From: Amaricoccus sp003258405
GTDB lineage: Bacteria; Pseudomonadota; Alphaproteobacteria; Rhodobacterales; Rhodobacteraceae
Direction of reading: 5' to 3'
Assembly: GCF_043226085.1 (NCBI RefSeq)
Contig: NZ_CP171225.1
Location: 1,860,001 to 1,924,000, forward strand
Length of the DNA: 64,000 nt
Shown here: in pieces, positions 9,486 to 18,700 of the stretch
Position numbering within the stretch: the stretch's first letter is position 1
How the letters are laid out: each line of letters starts with the position of its first letter
Notes under the pieces: model-generated
The model's database searches: none
What the model was told of the DNA's origin: nothing
The model's input: only the letters and a program-made list of their open reading frames with translations
Program-made: the position numbers and the translations under genes

Positions 9486-11366
9486 ATGGCGCGCCTCCGG
9501 ACATGGGCAGAGTGGGAGAAACTGGAAGGCGCAGACGCCCTCACCCCCGCCGAACGCCACCTCGTGGATTGCTGCAAGACGGGGGAGGGATGCATCCTCG
9601 GCGACGGCACCCGCCCCGACGCCCCCTCCCCTGAGCGCAGCATCCGCGCCGCCCTCCTGCGCTACCTGATCCTCGGCGGCTGCGAGGCCTGCCGCACAGA
9701 CGAATGGGGCGTGCGACTGGTGGGCGCTTATGTGACCGGCAAGCTCGACATCAGCTTCAGCACGGCGCGCGGCTTCACCGCGCTCGTCAATTGCTGCCTG
9801 ACCGAGAAATTCTACGCGTTGCAGACCAGGCTGGAATTCCTGAACCTGACCGGATCCGCCTTTTTCGGATTAGTTGCGCAGGGCGCACTGGTGTCCGGCG
9901 GCTTCTTTCTCAATGGAGCGAAGGCTATAGGGGAGATAAACCTTTATGGCGCGCAGATCATAGGGCCGCTCTCATGCGAAAGTGCTCAGTTCAGTAGCGC
10001 CAGGGGGAAAGCGCTGAATGCTCAGGGCGCAACGATGGCCTGCGGTGTTTTCCTCAATTGCCTAACGGCTAGAGGCGAAATTAACTTCGCGGGAGCGCAG
10101 ATTAGCGGCCAACTCTCCTGCGCCAAGGCGCGGCTCTGCAATCCCAAGGGCTTTGCATTCAATGCGCAAGGCACGCGAATCATGGATGATATCGTCCTCG
10201 ACGAAACGGAAGCCACTGGAGAAGTTAGCTTTTCAGGCGCACAGATCAGCGGCCAGCTATCCTGCGCGAAGGCGACGTTTTGTAATCCCGAAGGCACGGC
10301 ACTTAGCGCACAAGGTGCGGTGACTGGAGATATTTTTCTCACCAAGGCGCAGGCAGAGGGAGTAGTCCTCCTCTCGGGCGCTCGGATCTGCGGCCAGCTC
10401 GAATGCTCGGAAGCGCGATTCCGCAAGAGCAAAGGCAGAGCGCTCAACGCACAGCGACTGCACGTTGCACAGGGGCTCATTTGGCAGCAGGTTGAGGTCA
10501 GCGAAGGATCATTGTACTTCGCGTCCGCCCATGTGAGCGATCTCGCAGATGAGCCCGAGAGCTGGCCTTGCGGGGGGCGCATAGATCTCGACGGCTTCAC
10601 GTATGACCGGATTTCCGGTGCCTTCATCGACGCGCCAAGGCGCCTCGAGTGGCTGCGTCGAGGCACCCGCTGGGAAGGGGAGTTCTTCCCGCAACCCTAC
10701 ACCCAGCTTGCCAAGGTCTTGCGCGAGATGGGGCATGACCGCGCCGCCCGGCGCGTGCTGATGGAGCGGGAATGCCTGATCCGGCGGCAGGCGCGGAAAG
10801 ATGCCCGCAAGGCTTCGAAAAGCAACCTGCACACAGTGTTCAGGCGTTGCTTTGTATATCCGGCAACATGGCTCGGCGCGTCGCTCGAATTCCTCTTCCT
10901 GCAGCACCTGACCGGCTACGGCTACCAGCCCTGGCGGAGCCTCGTCGCGCTCCTGGCGCTGTTCCTCGCAGCCACGTTTCTCGCGGACCGCGCCTGGACC
11001 GAGGGCAGTTTCGCGCCGAACTCGGGGCCGGTGCTCGTCTCGGAGGACTGGAAGGCCTACGACGCCCGGGACTGCCTGAGCCTCAACGGAGCGATCGGCT
11101 GCCTGCCGAACCCTGCCGCTTCCTGGTCGGCGGAAGGTGCCCCCGGTGCGGACTGGGACAGCTTCAACCCGCTCGGCTATGCCGCCGATCTGGTCATCCC
11201 GATCCTCGATCTCGGCCAGACCGCCGCCTGGGCGCCCTCGAAGGATCGCGGGCCCTGGGGCTGGGGCCTCTGGTGGGGGCGGTGGCTCCTCTCCGCATCC
11301 GGCTGGATCGTCACGGCGCTCGGGGCGGCGGCGGTCACCGGGATCATCCGGCAGGACCGGGGCTGA
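9486..11366 (+). CDS. Repeat-rich membrane protein, pentapeptide-like
   Basis: A 626-residue protein of unknown function. After an N-terminal region with a Cys cluster (VDCCKTGEGC, GGCEACRT), the middle is built of repeats of 47-48 residues. The core (I.GQLSC..A) recurs at residues 158, 206, 254 and 301, each followed about 15 residues later by ALNAQG or a variant. This resembles right-handed beta-helix or pentapeptide-type proteins. A helix-rich segment follows, then a membrane helix near 484-505 and another at about 600-622. Starts 11 bases after cca, with GAGG upstream. The repeat region is clearly poorer in G+C than its surroundings (one counted 60-base line has 29 G/C). Similar actinobacterial proteins carry the name membrane-associated oxidoreductase, for which I see no catalytic motif. 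Confidence 0.7.
   Translation: MARLRTWAEWEKLEGADALTPAERHLVDCCKTGEGCILGDGTRPDAPSPERSIRAALLRYLILGGCEACRTDEWGVRLVGAYVTGKLDISFSTARGFTALVNCCLTEKFYALQTRLEFLNLTGSAFFGLVAQGALVSGGFFLNGAKAIGEINLYGAQIIGPLSCESAQFSSARGKALNAQGATMACGVFLNCLTARGEINFAGAQISGQLSCAKARLCNPKGFAFNAQGTRIMDDIVLDETEATGEVSFSGAQISGQLSCAKATFCNPEGTALSAQGAVTGDIFLTKAQAEGVVLLSGARICGQLECSEARFRKSKGRALNAQRLHVAQGLIWQQVEVSEGSLYFASAHVSDLADEPESWPCGGRIDLDGFTYDRISGAFIDAPRRLEWLRRGTRWEGEFFPQPYTQLAKVLREMGHDRAARRVLMERECLIRRQARKDARKASKSNLHTVFRRCFVYPATWLGASLEFLFLQHLTGYGYQPWRSLVALLALFLAATFLADRAWTEGSFAPNSGPVLVSEDWKAYDARDCLSLNGAIGCLPNPAASWSAEGAPGADWDSFNPLGYAADLVIPILDLGQTAAWAPSKDRGPWGWGLWWGRWLLSASGWIVTALGAAAVTGIIRQDRG
9942..10470 (+). repeat. In-gene tandem repeat, 144-bp period
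   Basis: Four copies of a coding unit. The equivalent codon (ATC before ATA/AGC/TGC-GG) begins at 9957, 10101, 10245 and 10386, giving spacings of 144, 144 and 141 bases. Copies two and three are the most alike (both read QISGQLSCAKA then CNP.G). The repeat is protein-level and in frame, not a CRISPR or VNTR in non-coding DNA. Confidence 0.85.
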
Positions 11367-11420
11367 CGGCTTCCCTCCCGCGCCCGCCTGCGCTAGGGGA
11401 TGCGGCAAAGGGAGGCCCCC

Positions 11421-12536
11421 ATGTCCTACAACAGCTTCGGTCACATCTTCCGCGTCACCACCTGGGGCGAAAGCCACGGGCCCGCGCTCGGCGCAACGGT
11501 GGACGGCTGCCCGCCGGGCGTGCCGCTGACCGAGGCCCTGCTCCAGCCCTGGCTCGATGCGCGCAAGCCCGGCCAGAACAAGTATACCACCCAGCGCCGC
11601 GAACCCGATCAGGTCGAGATCCTCTCGGGCGTCTTCGAGGGCCAGACCACCGGCACGCCGATCCAGCTGATGATCCGCAACACCGACCAGCGCTCGAAGG
11701 ATTACGGCGACATCGCGCAGAAGTTCCGCCCCGGCCATGCCGACATCACCTACTGGCAGAAATACGGCATCCGCGACTATCGCGGCGGCGGGCGCTCCTC
11801 CGCGCGCGAAACCGCGGCCCGCGTCGCGGCCGGGGGCGTTGCCCGCGCGGCGCTTGCCACGCTCCTTCCCGGCATTGCGATCCGCGGCGCCATGGTCCGC
11901 ATGGGCCCCCATGGCATCGACCCCGCCCGCTGGGACTGGCACGAGGTGCCGCGGAACCCGTTCTGGTGCCCCGACGCGGCCACCGCGGCGGAATGGGCCG
12001 AGGCGCTCGACGGGCTGCGCAAATCCGGCAATTCGGTCGGCGCGGTGATCGAGATCCGCGCCTCCGGCGTGCCCGCGGGCCTCGGCGCGCCGGTCTACGC
12101 CAAGCTCGACACCGAGATCGCCGCAGCGATGATGTCGATCAATGCGGTGAAGGGCGTCGAGATCGGCGCCGGCATGGCCGCGGCCGAGCTCACCGGCACC
12201 GAGAATGCCGACGAGATCACCATGGGGCCGGACGGCCCGGAATATTCCTCCAACCACGCCGGCGGCATCCTCGGCGGCATCTCGACCGGCCAGGAGATCG
12301 TCGCGCGCTTCGCGGTGAAGCCCACCTCCTCGATTCTCAGCCCCCGCCGGACGATCACCCTCGAGGGCGAGGAGACGGAGATCGTGACCAAGGGGCGGCA
12401 CGATCCCTGCGTCGGCATCCGCGCCGTGCCGGTGGGCGAGGCGATGATGGCCTGCGTGCTTCTCGACCACCTGCTGCTCCACCGGGGCCAGACGGGCGGC
12501 AATCGCGGGCGGATCGGACCGCAGGCGGCGGGCTGA
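11421..12536 (+). CDS. aroC: Chorismate synthase
   Basis: Converts 5-enolpyruvylshikimate-3-phosphate to chorismate using reduced FMN, the last shared step of aromatic biosynthesis. The 371-residue length is standard. Family signatures: WGESHGPALG (residues 15-24), the RGGGRSSARETAARVAAGGV block near 123-142, and SSNHAGGILGGISTG. The ATG at 11421 follows an excellent GGGAGG site; an upstream in-frame ATG at 11400 adds residues foreign to the family. Cytosolic. Probably its own transcription unit. Confidence 0.97.
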   Translation: MSYNSFGHIFRVTTWGESHGPALGATVDGCPPGVPLTEALLQPWLDARKPGQNKYTTQRREPDQVEILSGVFEGQTTGTPIQLMIRNTDQRSKDYGDIAQKFRPGHADITYWQKYGIRDYRGGGRSSARETAARVAAGGVARAALATLLPGIAIRGAMVRMGPHGIDPARWDWHEVPRNPFWCPDAATAAEWAEALDGLRKSGNSVGAVIEIRASGVPAGLGAPVYAKLDTEIAAAMMSINAVKGVEIGAGMAAAELTGTENADEITMGPDGPEYSSNHAGGILGGISTGQEIVARFAVKPTSSILSPRRTITLEGEETEIVTKGRHDPCVGIRAVPVGEAMMACVLLDHLLLHRGQTGGNRGRIGPQAAG

Positions 12537-12691
12537 CCCCGCCCGGCGCCGCGCGCTGCCCACCCGTGGCGCGCCAGTCGCAGACTGTGTGTTTCTTAAC
12601 CCTTTGATGGGGTCTGCCCGCCCGCATGTGGACAGAAACCGGGCCTCTCTGTATGATGCGATGCGGAATACGAGAGTGCGGGCTTGTGATT

Positions 12692-13021
12692 ATGATGACG
12701 ACTTCAGCAAAGTTTGCCGTAGGGCAAGTGGTTCGCCACAAGCATCACCCGTTCCGCGGGGTGATTTTCGACGTCGATGCAACCTTCAGCAATACAGATG
12801 AATGGTGGGAATCGATCCCGGAAGAGAACCGTCCCCGCAAGGATCAGCCCTTCTATCATCTGCTGGCCGAGAACGAGACCTCCTACTACGTGGCCTATGT
12901 CTCGGAGCAGAATCTGGAGAGCGATGATTCGGGCGAGCCGGTGGACCACCCCGAGGTGTCCGAGATGTTCGGCCCGATGCGCGAGAGCGGCCGCTACGAC
13001 GTGGACGGCCACCTCCACTGA
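12692..13021 (+). CDS. hspQ: Heat shock protein HspQ
   Basis: A 109-residue YccV/HemiM-like protein. In enterobacteria HspQ is a hemimethylated-DNA-binding protein and a Lon specificity factor. The family core is clear: AKFAVGQVVRHKHHPFRGVI followed by PFYHLLAE and YVAYVSEQNL. The ATG pair at 12692/12695 was chosen because homologous sequence begins there; an upstream frame from 12626 is not family-like. The 5' flank was inspected for a heat-shock promoter without a firm match. Confidence 0.9.
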   Translation: MMTTSAKFAVGQVVRHKHHPFRGVIFDVDATFSNTDEWWESIPEENRPRKDQPFYHLLAENETSYYVAYVSEQNLESDDSGEPVDHPEVSEMFGPMRESGRYDVDGHLH

Positions 13022-13205
13022 ACCGCGGGATCAGGCCGTACGCGGCCGCCCGTCAGCAGCGATGCGCGCAACCCTCCCTGCCCGGAGCGATTGCCCCCTC
13101 CCTGCACCCCTCCACTTCCACCGCATCGTCATCGCCCCGGCGCCCCACGGCGCGGCCCGAAATCACCGGCTTTGGGGGAACGCGGCGCCGGCCGCCCGGC
13201 CGCGC

Positions 13206-13820
13206 TCAGACGAGCTCGGCCGCGGGGATGAAGGGGAAGAACACGCCATCCGACCAGATGCCGAACTGCTCCACGCCGCCGGTCTCCGCCTCGGTGCCGA
13301 TTTCCACCAGGCGGTAGAAGCTCTTGCGGTCGATGAGCGCCTCCATTCCGGCGCGAATCATCACATAGGGCGCGGGCTCGCCGGTCTCGGGGTCGCGGGT
13401 GACGCGAATGGGGTTCTCCGGCCCGGCCGTCACCTCGTCATCGACCTGCGTGGTGAAGATCACGCGCTGCGCCCGCCCCTCGCCCTCGATGCGGAAATCG
13501 ATGGCGACGAAGGGCGCGTCATCGACGGTGATGCCGACCTTCTCCACCGGGGTCACGAGGAAATAGCTGTCCCCCTCGCGCTTCAGCACCGAGGAGAAGA
13601 GCTTCACCAGCGGCTTCCGGCCGATCGGCGTGCCGAGATAGAACCAGGTGCCGTCCCGCGCGATGCGCATGTCGAGATCGCCGCAGAACGGCGGATTCCA
13701 GAGATGCACCGGCGGCGGGCCGCGGCGCCCGGCCTTGCGCGCCGCCGCGGCAACCGAATCCGCCGTGGTGCCCGCGGCACCGCGTGCGGCATTATCCATA
13801 TTGTGATCGTCTTTGCCCAT
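13206..13820 (-). CDS. DUF1285 protein
   Basis: A 204-residue cytosolic protein of the DUF1285 family, whose function is unknown. After a poorly conserved N-terminal 35 residues come the motifs PPVHLWNPPFCGDLDMRIA, GTWFYLGTPIGRKPLVKLFS and the C-terminal GVFFPFIPAAELV. An internal Met seven residues in is an alternative start. It is divergent from moxR, with 101 bases between them holding both promoters. In alphaproteobacteria it commonly lies beside this MoxR cluster. Confidence 0.85.
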   Translation of the reverse strand: MGKDDHNMDNAARGAAGTTADSVAAAARKAGRRGPPPVHLWNPPFCGDLDMRIARDGTWFYLGTPIGRKPLVKLFSSVLKREGDSYFLVTPVEKVGITVDDAPFVAIDFRIEGEGRAQRVIFTTQVDDEVTAGPENPIRVTRDPETGEPAPYVMIRAGMEALIDRKSFYRLVEIGTEAETGGVEQFGIWSDGVFFPFIPAAELV

Positions 13821-13921
13821 TGTGATGAGGCTTCCCCGCGGTATGCTCGCTTGTCAACCTTGAGTTTCAGATTTCCCGGCGGGCCGCCCGCGTCCGCGCC
13901 GGGGCTTGAAGGATCCGCCGC

Positions 13922-14925
<1,004 letters not shown>

Positions 14926-14929
<4 letters not shown>

Positions 14930-15843
14930 ATGCCCCCCGCCCCCGCGGGCGGATGAAGCCCCAGGGGCCGGTCGGGCTCCGGCGCGATGCCGAGAAGATC
15001 GGCGGCGCGCTGCCGCCGCTTCTCGCCGAGGCCGAGCTCCTCGCCGCCACCGTCTCGCAGGGCGATCACGGGCGGCGGCGGGCCGGGCACGGCGAGGCCT
15101 TCTGGCAATACCGCCAGGCGGTGCCCGGCGATGCGCGCTCCATGGTGGACTGGCGCCGCTCCGGCCGCTCCGACAGCCAGTACATCCGCGAGATGGAATG
15201 GCAGAGCGCGCAGACCGTCAGCCTCTGGGTCGATGATGCGCTCTCGATGGATTACCGCAGCGAAGGCAGCGAGCGCTCGAAATACGAACGCGCCGCCCTG
15301 CTCGCGCTGGCGATCTCGCTCTTGCTGATGAAGGGCGGCGAGCGCGTCTCGCTCATGGGCACCAGCGCGACCCTGCCCCGCTCGGGCCGCGCCCAGATCA
15401 ACCGCATCGCCATGGCGCTCGGCGGCGACCGGCCCGAGGAGCGCCCGGATTACGGCATTCCGCCCAGCGACCGCATGGCCCGCGGCGGCCGGGCGATCTT
15501 CTTCTCGGACTTCCTCGGCGATCCGGCCGCGCTCGTCCCCGCGCTCTCCCATGCCGCCGATCGCGGCGTCACCGGCTGCTTCGTGCAGGTGCTCGACGAG
15601 AGCGAGGAGGTCTTCCCCTTCGACGGGCGGATGATCTTCGAGAGCATGGGGGGCGGCACCGAATTCGAGGCCCAGCGCGCGCGGAGCCTGCGCGCGGCCT
15701 ATCAGGCAAGGCTCGCGGAGCGGCGCGGGCGGCTGGCCGAGATGGCACGCCACCTCGGCTGGCGCGTGCTCCACCACCGCACGAGCGTGAGCCCGAGACA
15801 GGCGCTGCTCTGGCTCTACATGGCCATCGGGGACCGCGCGTGA
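14926..15843 (+). CDS. DUF58 protein (MoxR partner)
   Basis: A 305-residue DUF58 protein, the usual partner of MoxR ATPases. The DUF58 core reads FWQYRQAVPGDARSMVDWRR at 60-79, followed by a VWA-like fold region with SLWVDDALSMDYRS. The GTG at 14926 overlaps the moxR stop; ATG at 14953 is an alternative that drops nine residues. No membrane helix was seen in this copy. Role inferred from family: part of a MoxR-VWA system for assembling or protecting envelope or metal-dependent complexes. Confidence 0.88.
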
Positions 15844-15898
15844 GCCGCGCCTCCCCTGGGGCACGGCCCCGCATTCTGGAGAAGAGTACGTCACGGCG

Positions 15899-18697
15899 AT
15901 GAGTATCGGTCCCCTTGCGTTCCTGACCCCCTGGCTCCTGGCAGCGTTCGTGGTGCTGCCGGTGCTCTGGTGGCTGCTGCGCGCCGTGCCCCCGGCGGCG
16001 CGGCGCCTGCCCTTTCCCGGCGTGCGGCTGCTGCTCGATCTCGACGAGAAGGAGCGGATGCCGGCGCGGACGCCCTGGTGGCTGCTGCTGCTGCGGATCG
16101 TGGCGCTCGCCGCAGCGATCCTCGCGTTTTCCGAGCCGGTGCTGAACCCGCGCGCCGAGCGCGGCGAGGGGCCGCTCCTCGTCCTCATCGACGGCGGCTG
16201 GGGCGATGCCCCCGACTGGCCCGCGCGGATGAGCCGCATTGCGGGCGAGCTGACCGAGGCCGAGCGCGATGGCCGCCCCGTGGCCGTGCTCTCGCTCGCC
16301 GACGGCCCGCCCGCCGAATCCCTGCCGCTCCGCGCCGCGCCGGACTGGGCCGACCGGCTGGCCGGGCTCGCGCCCCGGCCCTGGTCCCCGGAAACCCGCG
16401 GCTGGATCGACTGGATCGGCGCGCAGGACCAGGATTTCGAGACCCTCTGGCTTTCCGACGGCCTTGCCCATGGCGAGGAAGCCGCGCTGGCCCGCGCGCT
16501 CCTGGCCCATGGCCCGGTCTCGATCATCCGCCCCGCCAGCCTGCCGCGCGCCCTCACGCCGCCCCGGCTCGAGCAGGGCGCGCTCCAGGTCACCGCGCTC
16601 CGCGTGCCCGACGGCACCGCGATGCCGGTGACCGTCACCGCCTTCGGCCCCGATCCCAACGGCGTCGAGCGCGCGCTCGGCCGCGGCACCGGTGCCTTCG
16701 AGACCGCCGCCAGGAGCACCGACATCGCGATCCAGATGCCGGTCGAGCTCCGCAACCGTGTCGCGCGGATCCAGCTTGCCGCCGGGCGCTCCGCGGCGGG
16801 CGTCGCCCTCGTCGACGATGCGCTGCGGCGGCGCAAGGTCGGCATCCTGTCCGGCAGCGCCGGCAGCGAGGCCCAGGATCTCGTCGATCCGCTCAACTAC
16901 CTGCGCAAGGCGCTCGAGCCCTTTGCCGAGACCATCGCGGCGCCGCTGCCCGAGATGCTGCTGACCTCGCCCGACATGCTCATCCTCGCCGATGTGGGCA
17001 ATCTCGCCGACAGCGAGCGCGCCGCGCTCACCGAGTGGGTCGAGAAGGGCGGCGTGCTGGTGCGCTTCGCCGGCCCCCGGCTCGCGAGCTCCGGTGCGGG
17101 CCAGCTCGAGGCCGATCCCCTGCTCCCCGTGCGGCTCCGCGCCGGCGGCCGCTCGGTCGGCGGGGCGATGTCCTGGGGCGCGCCGCGCCACCTCCAGCCC
17201 TTCGCCGAGGATGGCCCCTTCGCGGGCCTGCCGCTTCCCGGCGATGTGGAGATCCGCGCCCAGGTCATGGCCCAGCCCGACCCCGACCTGCCCGACCGGG
17301 TGATCGCGAGCCTCGAGGACGGCACCCCCCTTGTCACCTCGGCCCCGCTCGGCGAGGGCCGTGTCGTGCTCTTCCACGTCACCGCGAGCGCGGACTGGTC
17401 GAACCTGCCGCTCTCCGGCCTCTTCGTGCAGATGCTCGAGCGCCTGACCCAAAGCGCGGGCGGCCTCGGCGAGGCGGGCGATGCCGGCCTCGACGGCGCG
17501 GTCTGGACCCCGGTCCGGGTGCTCGACGGCTTCGGCGAGCTGCAGACCCCGAGCCTGCTGGCCGGCGTGCCCGGCGAGAAACTGGCCGAGGGCCGCCCCT
17601 CGCGCGACGTGCCGCCCGGCTTCTACGCCAGCGGCGCCCGGCGCACCGCGCTCAACGTGATGGCGGCGGATGCGACCCTCGTCCCCCTGCCCCCGATGCC
17701 GGAGGGCGTGGTAGTGGAGGGCATGGACACGCCGCAGGAAACCTTCATCGGCCCCTGGCTGCTCGCGCTCGCGCTGCTGCTGCTGGCGACCGACCTCCTC
17801 GTCACGCTCCGGGTCTCGGGGCGGCTCTCGCGCCTCGGCCGCAGCACGCGCCGCGCCACCGCCGCCGTCCTGCTGATCGCCGCGGGCGCGCTCGCCGGCC
17901 TGCCCGGCGGCCCGGGCGCGGCCGCGGCGCAGGAAACCGACGACGCCATGGCGCTCTACGAGGCGAACCACACCGTGCTCGCCTATGTCCGCACCGGCAA
18001 TACCCGCGTCGATCAGGTGAGCGAGGCCGGGCTCAAGGGCCTCAGCCGCGAGCTCTTCGAGCGCACGGCCATCGACCCGGCCGACCCGGTCGGCATCAAT
18101 CTCGAGACCGACGACCTCACCCTCCTGCCGCTGCTCTACTGGCCGGTCACCGAGGGCCAGCAGCCGCCCTCGGATGCGGCCTACGCCCGGCTCAACGAAT
18201 ACCTCCGCCACGGCGGCATGATCCTCTTCGACACGCGCGACAGCGACATCGCCGCGAGCTACGGCGGCACGACCCCGAACGGCCGCGCGCTCCAGCGCAT
18301 CGCGCTCAAGCTCGACATCCCGCCGCTGGTGCAGGTGCCGCCCGACCACGTGCTCACCCGCACCTTCTACCTGCTGCAGGATTTCCCCGGCCGCTGGTTC
18401 AACGCCCCCGTCTGGGTCGAGGCGCCGCAGGAGGCCGAGACCGTCGAGGGCCTGCCGTTCCGCAACCTCAACGACGGCGTCACCCCGGTGGTGATCGGCG
18501 GCAACGACTGGGCCTCGGCCTGGGCCATCGGCGAGGACGGCCGCCCGCTCTTTCCCGTCGGCCGCGGCCTCAGCGGCGAGCGCCAGCGCGAGATGTCCTA
18601 CCGCTTCGGGATCAATCTGGTCATGCACGTGATGACCGGGAACTACAAATCCGACCAGGTGCATGTCCCCGCCCTGCTCGACCGGCTGGGGCAATAG
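15899..18697 (+). CDS. BatA-like membrane protein with DUF4159 domain
   Basis: A 932-residue inner-membrane protein. The N-terminus has the aerotolerance-regulator/BatA-type hairpin of two helices (about 8-27 and 60-77) with PLAFLTPWLLAAFVVLPVLW. A large periplasmic-type region follows. Two further helices lie near 616-640 and 657-680, and the last 250 residues form a DUF4159 domain (DDLTLLPLLYWPVTEGQQPP, then GGMILFDTRDSD). Function unknown. It lies 55 bases after the DUF58 gene and 3 bases before the next, so the four genes from moxR form one operon. Confidence 0.85.
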   Translation: MSIGPLAFLTPWLLAAFVVLPVLWWLLRAVPPAARRLPFPGVRLLLDLDEKERMPARTPWWLLLLRIVALAAAILAFSEPVLNPRAERGEGPLLVLIDGGWGDAPDWPARMSRIAGELTEAERDGRPVAVLSLADGPPAESLPLRAAPDWADRLAGLAPRPWSPETRGWIDWIGAQDQDFETLWLSDGLAHGEEAALARALLAHGPVSIIRPASLPRALTPPRLEQGALQVTALRVPDGTAMPVTVTAFGPDPNGVERALGRGTGAFETAARSTDIAIQMPVELRNRVARIQLAAGRSAAGVALVDDALRRRKVGILSGSAGSEAQDLVDPLNYLRKALEPFAETIAAPLPEMLLTSPDMLILADVGNLADSERAALTEWVEKGGVLVRFAGPRLASSGAGQLEADPLLPVRLRAGGRSVGGAMSWGAPRHLQPFAEDGPFAGLPLPGDVEIRAQVMAQPDPDLPDRVIASLEDGTPLVTSAPLGEGRVVLFHVTASADWSNLPLSGLFVQMLERLTQSAGGLGEAGDAGLDGAVWTPVRVLDGFGELQTPSLLAGVPGEKLAEGRPSRDVPPGFYASGARRTALNVMAADATLVPLPPMPEGVVVEGMDTPQETFIGPWLLALALLLLATDLLVTLRVSGRLSRLGRSTRRATAAVLLIAAGALAGLPGGPGAAAAQETDDAMALYEANHTVLAYVRTGNTRVDQVSEAGLKGLSRELFERTAIDPADPVGINLETDDLTLLPLLYWPVTEGQQPPSDAAYARLNEYLRHGGMILFDTRDSDIAASYGGTTPNGRALQRIALKLDIPPLVQVPPDHVLTRTFYLLQDFPGRWFNAPVWVEAPQEAETVEGLPFRNLNDGVTPVVIGGNDWASAWAIGEDGRPLFPVGRGLSGERQREMSYRFGINLVMHVMTGNYKSDQVHVPALLDRLGQ

Positions 18698-18700
18698 ACC

